Origin: Chloroflexota bacterium
GTDB taxonomy: Bacteria > Chloroflexota > Anaerolineae > Anaerolineales > Anaerolineaceae
Direction of reading: 5' to 3'
Length of the DNA: 64,000 bases
NCBI GenBank assembly: GCA_012517865.1
Contig: JAAYUC010000023.1
Span: 1-64,000, forward strand
Below the pieces are notes generated by a model. That model had not been told where the DNA came from and ran no database searches. It was given only the letters and a program-made list of their open reading frames with translations. The translations under genes and the position numbers were made by a program. Within the stretch, counting starts at the first letter, position 1; each line of letters starts with the position of its first letter. Positions 34,386-41,710 of this stretch are shown here, piece after piece.

Positions 34386-35966
34386 ATGCGCGTTAACCCT
34401 ATGAAGCCTAAAGAAACACTCCCGGTTTATCCAATCCTTTTTGCTGCCTACCCCGTGCTCTCGCTGCTGGGGCATAACATCCAGGAAGTTTTCCTGCGCA
34501 CAGGTCTCCGCCCGCTGGTCTATATCGTGGGGGGAGCAGTCGTGGTGTGGTTTGCCTTTTGGTTTCTGACCCGCTCTTTACAGAAATCCGCTCTGCTCAC
34601 GCTCCTGGCGATTGTTTTGTTTTATAGCTATGGACGGGTATATCAAGCACTTAAGACTGTGGAATTCGCCGGGACAATTCTGGGACGGCACCGCTACTTG
34701 CTGCCGCTGTGGACCGCGCTTGGCGCTCTGGGGGGACGGTTGATTTTTAAACGCTGCCGGGAAAATAACAACTTAACTCTCCTGCTGAACATGTTTTCCA
34801 TATTTTTGCTCGTGATACCGCTCTACCAGATTGTGGAATACGAGCTGCGTGCTGGCAGGGCGCAAAACTTCGCGCTTGAAAGCGTGTCCACTGAAAACCT
34901 TGCCGGCGCCGCGCTGAACCCGGAAAGCCTTCCGGATGTCTATGTTATCCTGATGGACGCGCATTTGCGAACAGACGTGCTCCAGGAAACTTTCGGCCTG
35001 GATAATCAAGCCTTCATAGACTCGCTGACAGAGATGGGTTTCTATGTTCCACCCTGCAGCATGAGCAATTATGCCTACACTCCGCTTTCGCTTTCGTCCT
35101 TCTTTAACATGCAGTATCTGCAGGAACTGAGCCCGGAATTCCGACCGCCGAATAATGACCGGGCTGCTCTCTACGAATTAGTGCGGCACAGCAGCGTCCG
35201 GCAAATCTTTGAATCACTGGGTTACACCACTTACGCGATGGTATCCTATCAGCCTATCGCCTGGACCGACGCGGACCATTACTATCAGACGGTGGACTTG
35301 CCTTCGGACGATAACAGCATCGCCCTGAGCAACTTCGAAAGAATGCTTTATGACAGCACATTGGCGCGGGTATTTTTCGACTACAAAGGCACAAACGGCA
35401 GCATCAGCAGCATTCCAGCCAACTATCCCTACGCTGACCACGTCCGACAGCAGTGGTTTATCCTGAACAAGCTGCAGGAAATTGCTTCGGAACGCGGGCC
35501 AAAGCTGGTGTTCGCGCATCTCAACATTCCTCACGCGCCGTATGTTTTCCATCCAGATGGCACCCTCATCGCCAATCCCCCGCCCCTCCCGTGGGTAACG
35601 CCAATTTCCTGGGAGGAATACATCCAGTACTACTCCTGGGGTGTTCAATACGGAGATAACGCCATTCTTCCGGTCCTACGAAAAATCCTGGCGGATTCCG
35701 ATACACCGCCTGTCATACTTCTTTTGGGAGACCACGGTGCGGACAGCGCCAATCGCCTGGCTGTACTCAGCGCGTTTTACCTTCCGGAGGACGTGAAATC
35801 GGATATTTCGCCCAATATCACCCTGGTGAATTTTTTCCGGGTTGTCTTCAATGGGGTCTTTGGCGCGAATTTCGATATTCTTGAGGACGTATCATATTTG
35901 AGCACCCAGCAAGACTCTTATAATTTCACTGTTTACCCGGAGACGATGCCAGGCTGCCTTCCCTGA
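34386..35966 (+). CDS. Membrane sulfatase/phosphotransferase-like enzyme (alkaline phosphatase fold)
   Basis: A 526-residue protein with about four N-terminal transmembrane helices (residues 12-150) and a large extracellular sulfatase-fold domain. PDVYVILMDAHLR opens the domain with a metal-binding Asp, SNYAYTPLSLSSFFN contains the likely Ser/Thr nucleophile, HLNIPHAPYVF and LLGDHGADSANR hold further metal ligands. The layout resembles LtaS-type phosphoglycerol transferases rather than secreted sulfatases. GAGGTGG precedes the ATG. It probably transfers a head group to a glycan or lipid, jointly with the upstream NoeA-like protein. Confidence 0.8.
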   Translation: MRVNPMKPKETLPVYPILFAAYPVLSLLGHNIQEVFLRTGLRPLVYIVGGAVVVWFAFWFLTRSLQKSALLTLLAIVLFYSYGRVYQALKTVEFAGTILGRHRYLLPLWTALGALGGRLIFKRCRENNNLTLLLNMFSIFLLVIPLYQIVEYELRAGRAQNFALESVSTENLAGAALNPESLPDVYVILMDAHLRTDVLQETFGLDNQAFIDSLTEMGFYVPPCSMSNYAYTPLSLSSFFNMQYLQELSPEFRPPNNDRAALYELVRHSSVRQIFESLGYTTYAMVSYQPIAWTDADHYYQTVDLPSDDNSIALSNFERMLYDSTLARVFFDYKGTNGSISSIPANYPYADHVRQQWFILNKLQEIASERGPKLVFAHLNIPHAPYVFHPDGTLIANPPPLPWVTPISWEEYIQYYSWGVQYGDNAILPVLRKILADSDTPPVILLLGDHGADSANRLAVLSAFYLPEDVKSDISPNITLVNFFRVVFNGVFGANFDILEDVSYLSTQQDSYNFTVYPETMPGCLP

Positions 35967-36013
35967 GATGTGCCCAGCTCTTAATCAGCAGTCCATTTCA
36001 TCCTGACAGAACG

Positions 36014-36069
36014 CCGCGCAGCCCCAAAACACACGGCACCAAGCCTGCTCTCAGCCTGCGCGGTGTTTT
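36014..36069 (+). terminator. Possible terminator after the sulfatase-like gene
   Basis: CCGCGCAG (36014-36021) pairs with CTGCGCGG (36056-36063), followed by TGTTTTT. The loop is long (34 bases), so confidence is moderate. Confidence 0.5.
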
Positions 36070-36088
36070 TGCCCATATCCGGCCTGAC

Positions 36089-36116
36089 TTGACAAATCCA
36101 GCCGAAGCTCTACAAT
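36089..36116 (+). promoter_or_regulatory. Promoter of the second NBR1-Ig lipoprotein
   Basis: Consensus TTGACA (36089-36094), 16-base spacer, TACAAT (36111-36116), 51 bases before the start. Confidence 0.8.
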
Positions 36117-36167
36117 AGAAAATCATGCGCATATATCAGGTAATTCTCGCGCAGGATGGAGCACTTA

Positions 36168-36785
36168 ATGATTAAAAGAACATTTTCGAGCGTTTTTTCT
36201 GCCGCTGTTATTATTTCCGCGTTGCTACTCTCAGCATGTGCCGCCTCGACCCCGACCCTCAGCCCCGAGCAAATCATGACAAGCATCGCCCAGACGGTGG
36301 AAGTGGATTTCACCCGCACGGCAATCGCCCGTCCCACAGATACGCCCACCCCGCTGCCCACCCCCACCAACACCCCGCTTCCCCCGACTGCCACATTCCC
36401 TCCCACAAATACCCCGGCAGCCGGCGCGACAGCCACCACCGCCCCGGGCGGACGCGACGCGGGCGTATGGGTTTCCAGCAATCCAGCCGACAATTCCAAC
36501 ATCGCAGCAGGCCTGCCTTTTGATGTCGTCCTGACGCTGATGAACACCGGCACCACCACCTGGACCACTGGCTACGCGATTAAGTTTGTCAGCGGCGATA
36601 AATTGGGAGCCCCCGACACAATCTATATGCCGTACGAAGTTCCCCCCACCAAGACGGTCACCTTCACGATGAAATTCACCGCGCCTGCCGCGGCCGGCAA
36701 AGTGCGCGGCGACTGGGCAATTGTGAACGCCCTGGGCACCGCTTTTTCGCCTTTCTATTTTGAATACAATATTGTGACCCCTTAG
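36168..36785 (+). CDS. Small lipoprotein with NBR1-type Ig domain
   Basis: A 205-residue lipoprotein. Lipobox LLSAC, a Thr/Pro linker about residues 55-90, then one NBR1-Ig-like domain (VVLTLMNTGTTTWTTGYAIKFVSG). It matches the first domain of the lipoprotein at 31.2 kb, without its second domain. ATG 36168 follows GGATGGAG; ATG 36156 is inside that site. Its own strong promoter separates it from the sulfatase gene. Confidence 0.82.
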   Translation: MIKRTFSSVFSAAVIISALLLSACAASTPTLSPEQIMTSIAQTVEVDFTRTAIARPTDTPTPLPTPTNTPLPPTATFPPTNTPAAGATATTAPGGRDAGVWVSSNPADNSNIAAGLPFDVVLTLMNTGTTTWTTGYAIKFVSGDKLGAPDTIYMPYEVPPTKTVTFTMKFTAPAAAGKVRGDWAIVNALGTAFSPFYFEYNIVTP

Positions 36786-36809
36786 CAAACGCGCCCATCG
36801 GAGCTTTGC

Positions 36810-37862
36810 ATGCCCCTTGAATCAGAAATCAAAGCCGAAGCGATTAAGCTCGGCTTTGTTGTTTGTGGCATAACCACTCCCGCCCAACCCGAGACGTTCG
36901 GCGCCTTTCAGAGCTGGATAGAAGCGGGCTGCCACGCTGGAATGGATTACCTCGCCCGGCCTGGGAGCTTGAGCGCGCGTGAAAATCCTGCCAGCCTGCT
37001 GCCCGGCTGCCGCTCTGTTATTTGCGTCGGGCTGTCTTACCCGCCCCCGGAACAACCTGCGCCAGCCTCCCGGTCAGGGTTGGGCCTGATAGCGGCATAC
37101 GCGCTGCTTCCGGACTATCACCATGTGGTCCAAGCCGGGCTTGAAAAGCTCGCCGCCCGCCTGCCCGGGCTCGCCGGCCGTTCCGTGCAATCCAAGGTCT
37201 GCGTGGATACCTCTCCCATTCTGGAAAAAGACCTGGCCCGGCGGGCAGGGCTGGGCTGGATTGGCCGGAACTCCCTACTGTACGCGCCCCGCCTTGGCTC
37301 GTACCTCTTTCTTGGGGAACTGCTGACCGACCTGGAACTGCTGCCGGATGCCTCTCTGCAGGGCGACCCCTGCCAGGACTGCCGCCGCTGCGTGGATGCC
37401 TGCCCCACCCAGGCGCTGCGCCCGGACCGGTCTGTGGATGCCCGCCGCTGCCTCAGCTATCTCACCATCGAACACCGGGGCTCCATTCAGTCCGACCTGC
37501 GCCCGCTCTTGGGATGGCGCGTTTTTGGCTGTGATACCTGCCAGGCCGTCTGTCCATTGAACCAGGCCGCGCCCACCTCCGCCAGCGCGCTGCCCGTGAT
37601 TTCCGCCCATCCGGACTTGTTGGAAGAGCTCGCGCTGAGCCAAGCTGCCTGGAAAGCAAAATACCAGGGCACGCCCGTTCTGCGGGCGGGATACGCGGGC
37701 TACCGCCGCAACCTGGCCGTTGCGCTGGCCAATCTGCGCCCGGAAGGCGCTTTCCAGGCACTGCAAGCCGCCCTGGAAGAAGAGCTCAGCCCTGACCTGC
37801 GGGACACCTTCCGCTGGGCATTGGAACAGCTGCAAGCACCAGACGTAAAAACCAAATCATGA
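36810..37862 (+). CDS. queG: Epoxyqueuosine reductase
   Basis: A 350-residue B12- and iron-sulfur-dependent reductase making queuosine in tRNA from epoxyqueuosine. Motifs: LARRAGLGWIGRNSLLY, the first 4Fe-4S set CQDCRRCVDACPTQAL and the second CDTCQAVCPLNQ, and HEAT-like C-terminal helices (YRRNLAVALANL). Length is normal. It requires cobalamin, so the host makes or imports B12. It starts 24 bases after the lipoprotein stop. Confidence 0.95.
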   Translation: MPLESEIKAEAIKLGFVVCGITTPAQPETFGAFQSWIEAGCHAGMDYLARPGSLSARENPASLLPGCRSVICVGLSYPPPEQPAPASRSGLGLIAAYALLPDYHHVVQAGLEKLAARLPGLAGRSVQSKVCVDTSPILEKDLARRAGLGWIGRNSLLYAPRLGSYLFLGELLTDLELLPDASLQGDPCQDCRRCVDACPTQALRPDRSVDARRCLSYLTIEHRGSIQSDLRPLLGWRVFGCDTCQAVCPLNQAAPTSASALPVISAHPDLLEELALSQAAWKAKYQGTPVLRAGYAGYRRNLAVALANLRPEGAFQALQAALEEELSPDLRDTFRWALEQLQAPDVKTKS

Positions 37863-37985
37863 GATAATTTATCGCATTCATGAAACAAGAGCATCTCGTA
37901 CGTAATTACCTGACTTTCGCTGTCCTTGCAAGCATAAAAACAACGTCTGCCGCGGGCAAATTCCTGACACGGATAACCTCTGTCC

Positions 37986-39005
37986 ATGGATAATTCCACC
38001 GCAAACGCCCCGACATTCAGCATTGGCGGCATCCCTGTATTCGGGCAGCTTATTCTGGCGCCGATGGACGGCATTTCTGACCCGGCATTCCGCTGGATTA
38101 CCCGCCGGCTGGGCTCCGCCCTCTCCATCTCCGAATTTGTGAACACGCTCGACTACGCGAACCAAAAGCACTACCAAAAAAGCCGCCTCAGCTTTCGCGC
38201 TGGCGAACGTCCCTTCGGCGCGCAGCTGCTGGATAACGACCCTGTTCGCATGGCGGAATGCGCCGCCGCGATTTACGCTGAATATCGTCCGGATTTCTTT
38301 GATATCAACCTGGGCTGCTGTACGGCAAGCGTCACCTCGCGGGGAGCTGGAGCCGGCATGATGCGCACGCCCGAAAAGGTCGCAAGTGTTTTTCAGGAAA
38401 TGCGCAAAGCCGTGCCGGTGCCCATCACTGCCAAACTGCGCCTGGGTTGGGACGATGACTCGCTTAACTACCGCGAAATTGCCGAAATCGCCGTAGCCAA
38501 CGGCGCCAGCATGATTGCCCTGCACGCGCGCACCGCCAAAATGGCCTACACTGGCAAGGCGCGGTGGCGGCCGATTGCCGAGCTGAAAGCCTGTCTGCCT
38601 GTGCCCGTGGTTGGCAATGGGGATGTAACCAACACCGCCCAGGCCCGCCAGCTGCTGGAAGAAACCGGCTGCGACGCGGTCATGGTCGGGCGCGGTGCGA
38701 AGAGCAACCCTTTCATCTTCAACTGGCAGGACCGCGACCAGGTCAGCCCGGCTGAGCTCTATGGGCTTATGCGCTACCAGCTTGAAGAGATGAAAGCCTT
38801 TCATCCGGCCGGAGCGCTGCTGCCGTTCCGCAAATTCCTGAAAGCCTACCTCGAGCCGTACGGTGTGCCAGCCGGCCAACTAAAAGCCATGCTGACATGC
38901 AAAGAGGAACATCGGCTGATTGAGCTGCTTGAAAGCGTTTTCTCCACGCAGGGCCTGGAGGATTTTGAACGCGCCGCGCGGGAATTTAGAACTCGCATGC
39001 AATAA
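37986..39005 (+). CDS. tRNA-dihydrouridine synthase family protein (DusB-like)
   Basis: A 339-residue FMN TIM barrel of the Dus family. LILAPMDGISDPAFRWITRR opens the barrel, ITAKLRLGWDDD holds a conserved FMN-contact Lys, and VVGNGDVTN and VMVGRGAKSNPFIF bind FMN phosphate. The active-site loop is atypical: NLGCCTASVTSRGAGAGMM replaces the NxGCP-x2-KV pattern, keeping the catalytic Cys but losing Pro and Lys. It probably still reduces uridines in tRNA, but with altered site choice or activity. Confidence 0.85.
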   Translation: MDNSTANAPTFSIGGIPVFGQLILAPMDGISDPAFRWITRRLGSALSISEFVNTLDYANQKHYQKSRLSFRAGERPFGAQLLDNDPVRMAECAAAIYAEYRPDFFDINLGCCTASVTSRGAGAGMMRTPEKVASVFQEMRKAVPVPITAKLRLGWDDDSLNYREIAEIAVANGASMIALHARTAKMAYTGKARWRPIAELKACLPVPVVGNGDVTNTAQARQLLEETGCDAVMVGRGAKSNPFIFNWQDRDQVSPAELYGLMRYQLEEMKAFHPAGALLPFRKFLKAYLEPYGVPAGQLKAMLTCKEEHRLIELLESVFSTQGLEDFERAAREFRTRMQ

Positions 39006-39052
39006 TTGTGGTTTTATCGGTACAATTAACCATTCTTATTAAAGGAGCCTTC

Positions 39053-40369
39053 ATGGATAACGAGCGCTTGCACAAACTTCAGATTAGAGCCTGGACAATG
39101 TACGACTGGGCCAATTCCGCCTTCGCGACCTCCGTCATGGGAGCCATCCTGCCGAACTATTTTGGAGCTTATATCGCCACCGAGGGTTCGCTGACGTTGT
39201 GGGGGTACACGGTTGCCATCGGCAGCCTGATTGCCGCGCTGCTCAGCCCGGTATTGGGAGCCATCGCGGATTTTCGCGGCTCCAAGAAGAAATTCCTGGC
39301 ATTTTTCGCGGGGCTGGGCATCGTCAGCACGGCGCTGCTCTTCTTCATCGATAAGCCGGAAGAATGGCTGCTTTGCTGCATCCTCTATATCCTCGGCACA
39401 ATCGGGTTTGCCGGCTCGCTCGTGTTCTACGACTCGCTGCTGCCGCACGTAGCCAGAGAAGACGAAATCGACCAGGTGTCGTCCCGCGGGTACGCGCTCG
39501 GCTATATCGGCGGCGGCCTGTTATTGCTGGTGAACGTCGTCATGATTTTCTTTGGCCCCAGGCTCACGCCAAATCTGGGAGAACCCAACGCCACCATGCT
39601 GTGGATGCGATTGAGCCTGGCAAGCGTGGCGCTATGGTGGGCAATTTTCTCGATCCCCTTGTTCCGCCGCGTGCAGGAACCCGCCCGCATGGCTGAAGCC
39701 AGCGAGGTCGGCGCGAACGTCTGGAAAGTCAGTTTTGCTCGGTTCATCAAAGCCTTCAAAGATATCCGCAAATTCAAAGATTTGTTCTGGTTTTTGCTGA
39801 CCTTTTTGGTATATGCCAATGGAATTGGCACCATCATTACCATGGCCGCCGCGTTTGCCACAGACCTGGGCTTCAGCACCATTACCATCCTGGGAACGTT
39901 CCTGATGGTGCAGTTTGTCGCCGCCCCCTTCGCAATCCTCTTTGGCAAACTGGCTAAAAAGCTTGGAAATAAAAAAGCCATCACCATCAGCCTGCTGATT
40001 TACGCTGTCATTGCTGTGATTGGGTATTTTATGAGCAAAGAGTGGCACTTCTATGTGCTCGGCTTTGGAGTGGCCATGGTGCAGGGCGGCAGCCAGGCGC
40101 TCAGCCGTTCGCTGGTAGGCAAACTTATGCCTAAAAGCAAAAGCGCCGAGTTCTACGGCTTCTTCAGCGTTTCCGAAAAGTTCAATACGGTGGTTGGACC
40201 GGCCATTATGGCCTTTGTCACGCAGCTCACCGGCAATCCGCGCTGGGGAATTGTGTCTTTGGTAATCTTTTTCATCGCGGGCATCCTGATGCTGCGCGGT
40301 GTGAATGTGGAACGCGGCGTTGCCCGCGCTGAAGAAGAAGACGCCCGAATGATTGCCCTCAATTCATAA
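39053..40369 (+). CDS. UMF1-family MFS transporter
   Basis: A 438-residue protein with about 12 helices. The opening RAWTMYDWANSAFATSVMGAILP is the UMF1 (Atg22-like) signature. The family is related to vacuolar amino acid effluxers of fungi; bacterial roles are undefined. ATG 39053 follows AAAGGAG. A strong hairpin ends the gene. Confidence 0.85.
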   Translation: MDNERLHKLQIRAWTMYDWANSAFATSVMGAILPNYFGAYIATEGSLTLWGYTVAIGSLIAALLSPVLGAIADFRGSKKKFLAFFAGLGIVSTALLFFIDKPEEWLLCCILYILGTIGFAGSLVFYDSLLPHVAREDEIDQVSSRGYALGYIGGGLLLLVNVVMIFFGPRLTPNLGEPNATMLWMRLSLASVALWWAIFSIPLFRRVQEPARMAEASEVGANVWKVSFARFIKAFKDIRKFKDLFWFLLTFLVYANGIGTIITMAAAFATDLGFSTITILGTFLMVQFVAAPFAILFGKLAKKLGNKKAITISLLIYAVIAVIGYFMSKEWHFYVLGFGVAMVQGGSQALSRSLVGKLMPKSKSAEFYGFFSVSEKFNTVVGPAIMAFVTQLTGNPRWGIVSLVIFFIAGILMLRGVNVERGVARAEEEDARMIALNS

Positions 40370-40380
40370 GCAGAACTCAG

Positions 40381-40420
40381 AAACGCGGCCTGCCGCAAAT
40401 TTACGGCAGGCCGCGTTTAT
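40381..40420 (+). terminator. Terminator of the UMF1 gene
   Basis: A 15-base-pair stem: AAACGCGGCCTGCCG (40381-40395) with CGGCAGGCCGCGTTT (40404-40418). Its T-run is short (TTTATT). Confidence 0.75.
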
Positions 40421-40443
40421 TGTGCGCGGCGATTTTCCTGCAA

Positions 40444-40452
40444 TGATATAAT
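40444..40452 (+). promoter_or_regulatory. Extended -10 promoter of the ATP-grasp gene
   Basis: TGATATAAT is an extended -10 with no good -35, 41 bases before the start. Confidence 0.55.
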
Positions 40453-40493
40453 TGTTGCATTATGATTAATTTATCAGGAGTACTAACACCCCA

Positions 40494-41555
40494 ATGAAAC
40501 ATTTTCGCGTTGCTGTTCTGGCCAACCTGAAAAAAAACGCCCCTCAGCTGGAGGGGGCTTCTTTTGATAAGTGGGATGACCTTGATTCGGAGTCCACGGT
40601 GGAGGCAATTTGCGAGGCCATCCGCAGCCGCGGCAATGAAGCTGAGTTTCTGGAAGCGGACGAAACCATCATCGACACGGTGCGGGCATACAAACCCGAT
40701 ATCTGCTTCAACATCAGCGAAGGGCATTACGGCGATTCGCGCGAAGCACAAATTCCGGCGATTCTGGAGAAGCTTCAGATTCCCTACACCGGTTCCAAGG
40801 TGCTGTGCCTGGCGCTCACCCTGGATAAGTCCATGACCAAGCGTATTCTCGCCTGGCACGGCCTGCCAACCCCCGATTTTCAGTCCTTTGAACGGGTGGA
40901 TGAACCCCTGGACGAAGGAATGACCTTTCCGCTGTTCGTCAAACCCAGCCGGGAAGGAACCGGCATGGGCATCAGCTACGACTCCATCGTGCACAACGAG
41001 GCTGAGTTGCGCAGGCAGCTGGAATTCATCCTGAGGACCTATCAACAATCCGCGTTGGTGGAGAAGTTCATCGAAGGCCGCGAGATAACGGTTGGCATGG
41101 TTGGCAATCTGATTGGGCCGGTCGCGAGGCGTATACCTGTCAATGAGAACGCCCAGCGCATCCAGGCTGGTCTGCACTTTATGCCGCCCATGGAAGTTGA
41201 CCTTAAGCCCTATCTGCTTTCCGACGGCGTCTACGACAACCGCCTGAAAACCGCTCTGGCTGCTGACCTCACCTATCTCTGCCCAGCCCCCATCGAAGAG
41301 GAACTGGTTGATGAGCTCAACTGGCTGGCCGCGGCCGTCTTCCGCGTGACTGGCGCACTGGATGTGGCGCGCGTGGACTTCCGGCTGGACATCCACGATA
41401 ACCTCAAGCCCTACATCCTCGAGATAAACCCCCTCCCTGGACTGGCGCCAAAGATATCGGACCTGGTCATCGAAGCGGCCGCCGCGGATATTGACCACGC
41501 CGAGCTGGTCAACATGATTCTCTACACCGCGCTTGAACGCTACAAAATGCTGTAG
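40494..41555 (+). CDS. D-alanine-D-alanine ligase-like ATP-grasp enzyme
   Basis: A 353-residue ATP-grasp protein. LFVKPSREGTGMGIS binds ATP, and ALDVARVDFRLD and ILEINPLPGLAP are the metal and catalytic stretches of the Ddl family. The N-terminus lacks the GGxSxEHEVS motif of true Ddl enzymes and reads VAVLANLKKNAPQLEG, so the first substrate may differ. Ddl proper joins two D-alanines for wall precursors; a related amino-acid or dipeptide ligase is equally possible. AGGAG lies 13 bases upstream of the ATG, unusually far. Confidence 0.75.
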   Translation: MKHFRVAVLANLKKNAPQLEGASFDKWDDLDSESTVEAICEAIRSRGNEAEFLEADETIIDTVRAYKPDICFNISEGHYGDSREAQIPAILEKLQIPYTGSKVLCLALTLDKSMTKRILAWHGLPTPDFQSFERVDEPLDEGMTFPLFVKPSREGTGMGISYDSIVHNEAELRRQLEFILRTYQQSALVEKFIEGREITVGMVGNLIGPVARRIPVNENAQRIQAGLHFMPPMEVDLKPYLLSDGVYDNRLKTALAADLTYLCPAPIEEELVDELNWLAAAVFRVTGALDVARVDFRLDIHDNLKPYILEINPLPGLAPKISDLVIEAAAADIDHAELVNMILYTALERYKML

Positions 41556-41594
41556 CCCGGCGCGGCCGCGCTCAGCGCCTCACTAAAACGAAAC

Positions 41595-41624
41595 AAAACC
41601 ACCCGTGATGCGGGTGGTTTTTTG
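41595..41624 (+). terminator. Terminator of the ATP-grasp gene
   Basis: AAAACCACCCG pairs with CGGGTGGTTTT and runs into TTT. Confidence 0.85.
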
Positions 41625-41662
41625 TATCACGTCTTTCGCGAGCTTGAGGGCTTCAGGGCGCG

Positions 41663-41697
41663 AAAAAACAGGCTGCTAAAAAGCAGCCTGTTTTTTT
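41663..41697 (-). terminator. Terminator of pnp
   Basis: A 15-base-pair stem, AAAAAACAGGCTGCT with AGCAGCCTGTTTTTT, symmetrical A/T tails; it ends pnp on the minus strand and backs the terminator of the convergent gene. Confidence 0.9.
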
Positions 41698-41710
41698 GTT
41701 TCTGAATGGT

